Source of the DNA: JAOSJT01 sp035914695
GTDB taxonomy: Bacteria > Bacteroidota > Ignavibacteria > SZUA-365
Reading direction: 5' to 3'
DNA: 9,324 bases
NCBI GenBank assembly: GCA_035914695.1
Contig: JAMIQH010000201.1
Location: 1 to 9,324 of the forward strand
Shown: piece after piece, positions 1 to 4,658 of the stretch
How positions within the stretch are numbered: position 1 is the stretch's first letter
Layout: each line of letters starts with the position of its first letter
Made by a program: the position numbers and the translations under genes
The notes under the pieces: generated by a model
Database searches by the model: none
Told to the model about the DNA's origin: nothing
The model's input: the letters and a program-made list of their open reading frames with translations, nothing else

Positions 1-62
1 GCTACAGCGACAACGTTGCGCACGTCCCCGCCGCGATATAATACCACACCGTCGTATCCCAT
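1..62 (-). CDS. Possible 5' end of an unidentified gene, cut by the left window edge
   Basis: An ATG at 62-60 on the minus strand opens a frame with no stop to the window edge (20 full codons). The predicted N-terminus starts MGYDGVVLYRGGD, and its composition looks like a real protein. A stop codon in the same frame lies directly before the ATG, so this would be the true start. I see no clear Shine-Dalgarno sequence. A loose TTG-N20-TAAGTT promoter-like pair lies just upstream, at about 75-105. I do not recognise the protein, and 20 residues are too few to assign a family. It could be chance. Confidence 0.3.
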   Translation of the reverse strand, partial: MGYDGVVLYRGGDVRNVVAV

Positions 63-354
63 TTACGCCAGCAACTTACATTGTACGGAAATGAAACGCA
101 AGAGATTTGCTCGAAAGGTATACACGAAAAGCTTACAAACTACATTGCACCTTCCCTACGTCGAGATGCGTTTTCGGTTCTCCACCAACAGCATCGTGCG
201 ATGTGGGGCATACCTCCCTTGCTCCAATCAACGCAATTCCTTTCGACAGATCCGAAGTGTACCGAGCACGGATCGATCGCGTAATACAGCGATGGAAATT
301 ATTCCGTGAAATGAGACTCCCGACACGCACCAATAAGGAACTCCATCTTCCACC
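63..354. other. Intergenic stretch without a supported gene, low GC
   Basis: This lies downstream of the methyltransferase gene. Bases 61-120 hold 24 G+C of 60, against 45 of 60 at 601-660 inside that gene. Short frames exist on both strands, and plus frame 1 is open from base 1 to 309, but their products are rich in Thr, Ser, Arg and Asn and resemble no protein I know. A TATAAT box at 37-42 with TTGCGC at 16-21 (15-base spacer) is a weak plus-strand promoter match with no gene to serve. A 4-bp hairpin (337-340 with 348-351) after the methyltransferase stop is too weak to call a terminator. I see no tRNA. Confidence 0.5.
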
Positions 355-1050
355 CTACCTCACCACACCCACGTACAGATATGCTATGCCCCCTGTGAGC
401 GGAAGAAAGTAGCGACGGGCGTAGCCGCCGCTTGCGTCCATCAACGCGAGAAAATCCTCGCCCGTGGGAAACGCCGCCGAGGTGCGGGTCAGGTAACGAT
501 ACGCGTCGCGATTGCCCGACACCAGGCCGCCTACCAGCGGAATCACCACCGCGCTGTAAAAACGGAACAGCGGACGCATCCACCACAGCGGCGTGCCGAA
601 CTCCAGCACCAGCACCCGCCCTCCCGGACGCACCACCCGCGCCATGCTCCGCAAGGCCTGCACGGGATCATCCACATTGCGTATGCCGAACGCAATGGAT
701 GCGATATCGAAGCTGTCGTCGTCGTAACTCAACGCCATGGCGTCCTGCACTTCCCATTCCACCGCCATGCCCATACGCTCGGCTTTGGCGGGCGCGTGCG
801 CCAGCATATCGGCACAAAAATCCGTGCCCACCACGCGTCCTTCCACACCAACGGCCCGCTTGAATGCCAATGCCAGATCGCCGGTACCCGTGGCACAATC
901 CAATACGGCATGGCCAGCGACGGCGCCGCTCTCCTTCACCGTGCGTGCGCGCCAGCGCCTGTGTACACCGAGCGACAGCACGCCATTGGCACGATCATAC
1001 GAACCCGCGATGGCGGCGAACATATCGTGCACATCACGACTCATCGCCAT
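355..1050 (-). CDS. menG: Demethylmenaquinone methyltransferase (MenG/UbiE family)
   Basis: This is an S-adenosylmethionine-dependent C-methyltransferase of 231 residues, close to the usual family length of about 230-250. The family converts demethylmenaquinone to menaquinone, the last step of the pathway, at the cytoplasmic membrane. Near the N-terminus is the UbiE signature with Y18, D19, N22, S26, H30 and W33; the usual Met before N22 is Ala. The SAM-binding motif DCATGTGDLAL is at 51-61. FGIRN (121-125), RPGGRVLVLEFGTP (141-154) and the C-terminal Y184/FP195-196 region are typical. Two in-frame ATGs lie 6 bases apart (1050 and 1044); neither has a strong ribosome site, and I took the first. 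It follows the DAHP synthase gene by 54 bases on the same strand, so shared transcription is likely. In ubiquinone-making bacteria the same family also acts there, but a menaquinone role fits this group. Confidence 0.93.
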   Translation of the reverse strand: MAMSRDVHDMFAAIAGSYDRANGVLSLGVHRRWRARTVKESGAVAGHAVLDCATGTGDLALAFKRAVGVEGRVVGTDFCADMLAHAPAKAERMGMAVEWEVQDAMALSYDDDSFDIASIAFGIRNVDDPVQALRSMARVVRPGGRVLVLEFGTPLWWMRPLFRFYSAVVIPLVGGLVSGNRDAYRYLTRTSAAFPTGEDFLALMDASGGYARRYFLPLTGGIAYLYVGVVR

Positions 1051-1104
1051 CCCCGGAACTCGTTGTGTGAAATGGAAAGGAGTATCGACACGCTGCTGAA
1101 CGCA

Positions 1105-1920
1105 TTACGCGAGCGACCTGCCCACCGCCGGCGCGAGCGTGCGAAGCATGTCCATCATTTCGCCGAACATCGCCGGAGGCAAGGCCTGATCGGCGTCGGA
1201 CAAGGCCACGGTGGGATCGGGGTGCACTTCCACCATCAGGCCATCGAGTCCGGCGGCAAGCGTGGCCGCCGCCAACGAGGGAATGAGGGCGGGATTGCCC
1301 GTGGCATGCGAGGGATCGACGATGATGGGGAGGGTGGTTTTGCCGCGTGCCAGCACGGCACCGGCAAGATCGAGCGTGAAACGCGTTTCGTTGGAAAAGG
1401 TGCGAATGCCACGCTCGCACAATATGACCTGATCGTTGCCGCCCACAAGAATGTACTCGGCGGCCAGCAACCACTCCTGTATCGTGGCGGCAAAACCGCG
1501 CTTGACCAGCACCGGCTTGCGCACGCCGCCCAGTTCCTTGAGCAGGGCTGTGTGATCCATGTTGCGCGAACCCACCTGAAAGGCGTCCACCCAGGGCTCC
1601 ATCGCCTCGATGTCGCGCTCGGACAGCACTTCGGTGATCATGGGAATGCCTGCCGCATCGGCGGCTTCGCGCATGTATTTCACGCCGTCGAGGCCAAGGC
1701 CCTGAAAAGCGTACGGCGACGTGCGCGCCTTGAAGGCCCCGCCGCGCAACACCGCCGCCCCTTGCGAGGCCACCAATCGCGCGGCCGTGCCGATTTGCTG
1801 CTCGGACTCCACGGCGCAGGGCCCCGCCATCACGACGAAGCGGTCGCCTCCCACAATCACGCCGCCGATATGTACCTGCGTGCGCGTGTGTGTGGTTGGA
1901 TGGGTGTCGGTGAGCATCAT
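1105..1920 (-). CDS. aroF: 3-deoxy-7-phosphoheptulonate (DAHP) synthase, core-only AroA-I-beta type
   Basis: This enzyme condenses phosphoenolpyruvate with erythrose 4-phosphate, the first step of the shikimate pathway, in the cytoplasm. Counting from the ATG at 1920 the protein has 271 residues. The visible motifs are AGPCAVES at 32-39 (Cys35 is the expected metal ligand), GGAFKARTSPYAFQG at 60-74, KRG at 140-142, CERGIRTF at 168-175, DPSHATG at 202-208 (His205 metal ligand) and EVHPDP at 231-236. This is the KDO8P-synthase-related beta class; CERGIRTF and KRG favour DAHP over KDO8P synthase. The N-terminus is only about 20 residues before the barrel, so the ferredoxin-like regulatory domain of the Thermotoga enzyme and the chorismate mutase domain of some Bacillus enzymes are both absent. 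The frame stays open upstream to a TTG at 2037, but that stretch is not domain-like. A second ATG follows immediately at 1917. menG follows after 54 bases. The symbol is a family-level guess (aroA, aroF and aroG are all used). Confidence 0.93.
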   Translation of the reverse strand: MMLTDTHPTTHTRTQVHIGGVIVGGDRFVVMAGPCAVESEQQIGTAARLVASQGAAVLRGGAFKARTSPYAFQGLGLDGVKYMREAADAAGIPMITEVLSERDIEAMEPWVDAFQVGSRNMDHTALLKELGGVRKPVLVKRGFAATIQEWLLAAEYILVGGNDQVILCERGIRTFSNETRFTLDLAGAVLARGKTTLPIIVDPSHATGNPALIPSLAAATLAAGLDGLMVEVHPDPTVALSDADQALPPAMFGEMMDMLRTLAPAVGRSLA

Positions 1921-2110
1921 GCTGTGATTATGCGCGGAGTCGCGTGGAGGTGCTGTTGTTGCTATGGAAAAAATCGAAGTGTTCACGTGCAAAACGCAAT
2001 GATCTACAAAATTCAGAAGAAAGCGCCAATAAAACAATGAACGCGATGGAATTGTTCACACCGGCACATATTTCCTCCGACAATGGCGCGCGGCACAACT
2101 GCCGCCTGTT
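1921..2110 (-). promoter_or_regulatory. Intergenic region with a candidate promoter for the aroF-menG pair
   Basis: This 190-base gap lies between the SDR gene and the DAHP synthase gene. On the minus strand a TTG at 2037-2035 is followed after 20 bases by GAATTTTG at 2014-2007, which matches the Bacteroidota -7 consensus TAnnTTTG except at the first base. It would place transcription start roughly 80 bases before the ATG at 1920. I see no strong Shine-Dalgarno sequence before that ATG. The call rests on motif likeness and spacing only. Confidence 0.3.
2090..2105 (-). terminator. Short hairpin just after the SDR gene stop
   Basis: GCGGCA (2090-2095) and TGCCGC (2100-2105) form a perfect 6-bp stem with a 4-base loop. 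It begins 5 bases downstream of the SDR stop codon on the minus strand. No T-run follows, so it may be a weak or factor-dependent terminator, or only a 3'-end stabilising hairpin. Confidence 0.3.
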
Positions 2111-2818
2111 TCAGATGTTCAATCCGCCAAAGGCCTGAATATCGCTGCCGTTCACGCTCGCCGCGTCCTCGCCCAGCAACCAGGCCACCAAGCCCGCGAT
2201 ATGCGCGGGCGGAGTCCAGCGCGCCACATCCTCGGGCGCGCCCCACGAGCGATTGGCTTCGGTGTCGATAACGCCGGGCAAAATGCAATTGGCGGTCATG
2301 CCGTACGCGCGGCCTTCGTCGGCCAGTATCTTGGTCAATGCCGACACGCCCGCCTTGGATACGCCATACGCCGCCTGCCGCGCCGAGGGCTTGGCACTGG
2401 CCATGGCGCCGATGGTCACAATGCGCCCGCCGCCCTGCTGACGGAACACCGCCGCCGCGCGACGTGCGAAAAGGAACAACGAACGCAAATTCAGTCCCAT
2501 CAGCGCATCCCAATCCTCGATTGCGGTATCCGCCACTTCCTGCCAGCCGCGAATGCCGCCGAGCAGATGCACCAGGGCGTGGAAGCGATGCTGCGCGGTG
2601 GCAATGCCGAATACGCGCTCGACCTCGGCTTCATCCAGCGCGTCGGCTTCCACCAGCAGCAATTGATCGCGCTGCTGCGGAGCGAGCTGCGCGCGCAGCT
2701 TCTGCGCCTCCTCGATGTTCCGATACGGCACTACGCAGTGATACCCCTCGCCGATCAATCGCAAGGTCACCACACGACCCAAGCCACCGCTGCCACCGGG
2801 TAGAAGTACGCTGTTCAT
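2111..2818 (-). CDS. SDR-family NAD(P)-binding protein, atypical active site
   Basis: This is a 235-residue Rossmann-fold protein of the short-chain dehydrogenase/reductase superfamily, a normal length for a single-domain SDR. The nucleotide-binding loop is GGSGGLG at 8-14, in place of TGxxxGIG. The usual NNAG is replaced by LLGG (85-88). N110, Y151 and K155 fit the SDR catalytic tetrad (YGVSK, 151-155), and PGVIDTE (181-187) and the C-terminal NGSDIQAFGG (223-232) are also typical. The position 13 residues before the tyrosine, normally the catalytic serine, is Ala138 in IGAMASA. A GA-type motif here recalls dihydropteridine-reductase-like SDRs, which also lack the serine. The ATG at 2818 has AAGGA 7 bases upstream. 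I cannot name a substrate; a reductase role is an inference from the fold. The neighbours (desulfurase upstream, aroF downstream) do not settle it. Confidence 0.85.
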   Translation of the reverse strand: MNSVLLPGGSGGLGRVVTLRLIGEGYHCVVPYRNIEEAQKLRAQLAPQQRDQLLLVEADALDEAEVERVFGIATAQHRFHALVHLLGGIRGWQEVADTAIEDWDALMGLNLRSLFLFARRAAAVFRQQGGGRIVTIGAMASAKPSARQAAYGVSKAGVSALTKILADEGRAYGMTANCILPGVIDTEANRSWGAPEDVARWTPPAHIAGLVAWLLGEDAASVNGSDIQAFGGLNI

Positions 2819-3030
2819 TCACCTTTCCTTTCGCTGTTGTGTCCACGACGCGCAATCCGTCGCGAAAGTGCTGAAAAGCGACGGTCATGAACAACACCGC
2901 GACGCGCGGGAAAATTCACGCACTGCCGCGAGGCGACATGCGTCGCGTCGGCGTCCGTTCCGCGCTTGCGTTCATGGCACCGCGGACGGACCTGCGTCCG
3001 CGCATCCCGTGCCGCCGTTCAGTCGTTGTC
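2819..3030 (-). promoter_or_regulatory. Intergenic leader between the desulfurase and SDR genes
   Basis: This 212-base gap carries the leader of the SDR gene and the 3' end of the desulfurase transcript. It contains inverted repeats at 2953-3002 and a smaller GCGAC/GTCGC stem near 2933-2946. I found no convincing -10 or -7 box on the minus strand. The long plus-strand frame beginning at 2887 continues antisense through the desulfurase gene and is not a gene. Confidence 0.4.
2953..3002 (-). repeat. Overlapping inverted repeats (alternative hairpins) after the desulfurase gene
   Basis: Three segments are involved. CGCGGACG at 2981-2988 pairs perfectly over 8 bp with CGTCCGCG at 2995-3002 (6-base loop). 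The same central segment, extended to 2991, can instead pair over 11 bp with 2953-2964, with a single bulged base. The two pairings exclude each other. On the minus strand this begins about 28 bases after the desulfurase stop codon. No T-run follows, so it is not a standard intrinsic terminator. It could be a transcript-end structure or an attenuator before the SDR gene. Confidence 0.45.
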
Positions 3031-4503
3031 CTAGCTCGCCTCGTTGAACTCGGTCAGCGCCTTGGTACCTTTGAAATGGAAATGCGGATAGTATTGCGAA
3101 AAATCGTAATCGAATTTCTCCGGCCACCAGGTGCCCGAGCGACGATCCAGCACATAGCTGCCCGAGTATTCGCCCCGAGCAATGCGATGGAGCACGCGCA
3201 GCAGGCGATCCACGTCGTCGTGGTTGTTGTAGCAGCCAAAGCTGGCACGCACCAGACCCGGGAGATTGGTGCGATCGCCGCCCAGAATTTCCTGCGTCAC
3301 TTCCTTCGCGGCGTCCTCATCGAATTTCAGCAGGCGCTTCACGTAGGGATGCGCGCAGAAGCAGCCGTTGCGCACGCCCACGCCGCCTTCGGCGCTGAGT
3401 ATGGCGGCGACTTTCGCATGCGGCACACCGGCGATGTCGAAGGCAATCACGCCCACCTTGCCCGCCATTTCCTCCCGGCGGTCCGGTCCATACAGCACGA
3501 TGCCGGGGATTTTTTTCATTTCTTCAATCGTGTGCGACACCAGCTCATGTTCATGCGTGGCGATATGCTCCATGCCCACGCCCTGCAGCATGTGAATGGC
3601 TGCCGCCAGCGCCACCGCTCCCGGAACATTGGGACTGCCGGCCTCCTCGCGCGCGGGCGGTGCGGACCAGGCCACAAAATCCTCTTCCACAATATCCACC
3701 ACGCCGCCACCCACCATATCGGGGTCGCCGGCGGAAAAGTATTCCGTATTGCCCACCAACACGCCGATGCCGAAGGGCGCGTACATTTTGTGTGCGGAAT
3801 ACGCGATGAAATCGATATGCCCTGGATCGTCGTCGCCCAGCACGTCGATGGGACGATGGGGCGCGAGTTGCGCGGCATCCACGAAAATGTACGCCCCGTG
3901 CTCGTGTGCCAATTGCGCCAGTTCGTGTATCGGATTGATGATGCCGGTGATATTCGATGCGCCGGTCACCGCGAGAAAGCGCACATGTCCCGCATGCGCC
4001 CGGAATGCCGCGCGCAAGGCCTCCATGTCGAGGTAGCCCTTGTCGTCCACACCCACATGCAGCACGCGCGCGTGCTTGCGCCAGGGCAAATCATCGGAGT
4101 GATGCTCCATCAGCGTGGTGATCACCACATCGCCTTCGCGCCAGTCGCAGCGATTGGCGAGTTTGTTCACGGCTTCGGTGGTGTTTTTCACAAAAATCAC
4201 AGTGTTGCGCTCGGGATCGGCGCCCACGAAATTCCCCGCGATGACATGCGCCTCGTCGAACACCTGCGTGGCCAGCAGCGATTTGAAGCCCGTGCCGCGA
4301 TGCACGCCGGAGTAAAACGGCATGAATTCGGCCATGGTATCGAACGCATGGCGAAACGACGGCGTGCTCGCTCCGTTGTCCAGAAACACATAGGAGACAC
4401 GGCTGCCATCCAGCAGCGGCACCACGGTGTCGATACCCATGATATCGGGGCGAAGATCTTCGAACGTCCAATGACAGCGGTGGGTGTTGAAAAAGGATTC
4501 CAT
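3031..4503 (-). CDS. Class V aminotransferase, cysteine desulfurase (SufS/Csd-like)
   Basis: This PLP enzyme is predicted to take sulfur from cysteine, leaving alanine, to supply persulfide for Fe-S clusters or other thio-compounds. From the ATG at 4503 it has 490 residues, against about 400-410 for typical SufS. The start is supported by GAGGTG 8 bases upstream; the frame runs open a further 78 codons upstream, but that stretch crosses a terminator and the C tract. Seen motifs are YVFLDNGASTP (38-48), MEHHSDDLPW (132-141), FVDAAQ (207-212, Asp209 and Gln212 toward PLP), SAHK (236-239, PLP Lys239), AGSPNVPG (288-295) and RNGCFCAHPY (378-387). Cys383 aligns with the catalytic Cys of SufS; Cys381 is a second nearby thiol. 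A tail of about 50 extra residues (roughly 440-490) rich in Trp, Tyr and Phe follows the conserved fold. No suf or isc partner is in view. A related class V enzyme with a different substrate is possible. Confidence 0.85.
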   Translation of the reverse strand: MESFFNTHRCHWTFEDLRPDIMGIDTVVPLLDGSRVSYVFLDNGASTPSFRHAFDTMAEFMPFYSGVHRGTGFKSLLATQVFDEAHVIAGNFVGADPERNTVIFVKNTTEAVNKLANRCDWREGDVVITTLMEHHSDDLPWRKHARVLHVGVDDKGYLDMEALRAAFRAHAGHVRFLAVTGASNITGIINPIHELAQLAHEHGAYIFVDAAQLAPHRPIDVLGDDDPGHIDFIAYSAHKMYAPFGIGVLVGNTEYFSAGDPDMVGGGVVDIVEEDFVAWSAPPAREEAGSPNVPGAVALAAAIHMLQGVGMEHIATHEHELVSHTIEEMKKIPGIVLYGPDRREEMAGKVGVIAFDIAGVPHAKVAAILSAEGGVGVRNGCFCAHPYVKRLLKFDEDAAKEVTQEILGGDRTNLPGLVRASFGCYNNHDDVDRLLRVLHRIARGEYSGSYVLDRRSGTWWPEKFDYDFSQYYPHFHFKGTKALTEFNEAS

Positions 4504-4519
4504 GAGCGATGCACCTCGA

Positions 4520-4529
4520 GGGGGGGGGG
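4520..4529 (-). repeat. Homopolymer of ten C (minus strand) in the desulfurase leader
   Basis: Ten consecutive G on the plus strand (C10 on the coding strand) lie directly upstream of the GAGGTG ribosome site of the desulfurase gene and downstream of its candidate promoter. Tracts of this length are prone to slippage. Being outside the coding frame, a length change would alter leader length or folding, not the protein. Confidence 0.9.
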
Positions 4530-4552
4530 AAAACGGGCCACATTTGCCTCGG

Positions 4553-4581
4553 AAAATACGACATCTCCCCGCACTGCACAA
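4553..4581 (-). promoter_or_regulatory. Candidate promoter of the cysteine desulfurase gene
   Basis: On the minus strand TTGTGC (4581-4576) and TATTTT (4558-4553) are separated by 17 bases. This suits a sigma-70 promoter, and also a Bacteroidota-like TTG-N20-TAnnTT arrangement. It sits between the terminator of the upstream propeller gene and the start codon at 4503, where a promoter is required if that terminator works. The leader would be about 40 bases and include the C10 tract. Confidence 0.4.
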
Positions 4582-4606
4582 TTTCATGCGATGCACGGGC
4601 AGGGAC

Positions 4607-4645
4607 AAACGGAACGGGCGACGCAATCGTCGCCCGTTCCGTTTT
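4607..4645 (-). terminator. Strong intrinsic terminator after the propeller gene
   Basis: A perfect 17-bp inverted repeat (4607-4623 with 4628-4644) has a 4-base loop and a GC-rich core. It begins 14 bases after the propeller gene's stop codon on the minus strand. The outer stem is AAA/TTT, so the minus-strand transcript ends in TTTGT and the plus-strand transcript in TTTT; it could work in both directions. It separates the propeller gene from the desulfurase gene. Confidence 0.85.
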
Positions 4646-4658
4646 CCTCGTCTCGCCC

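Noticed and set aside
337..351. GGAA/TTCC hairpin after menG
   Set aside because: A 4-bp stem is too weak and there is no proper T-run.
1921..2037. 39-codon upstream extension of the DAHP synthase
   Set aside because: It starts with TTG, lacks any known N-terminal domain and is not protein-like. The double ATG at 1920/1917 suits the family better.
796..2040. 414-codon plus-strand open frame
   Set aside because: It lies opposite the DAHP synthase and part of menG, both with clear catalytic motifs, and its product resembles no protein family.
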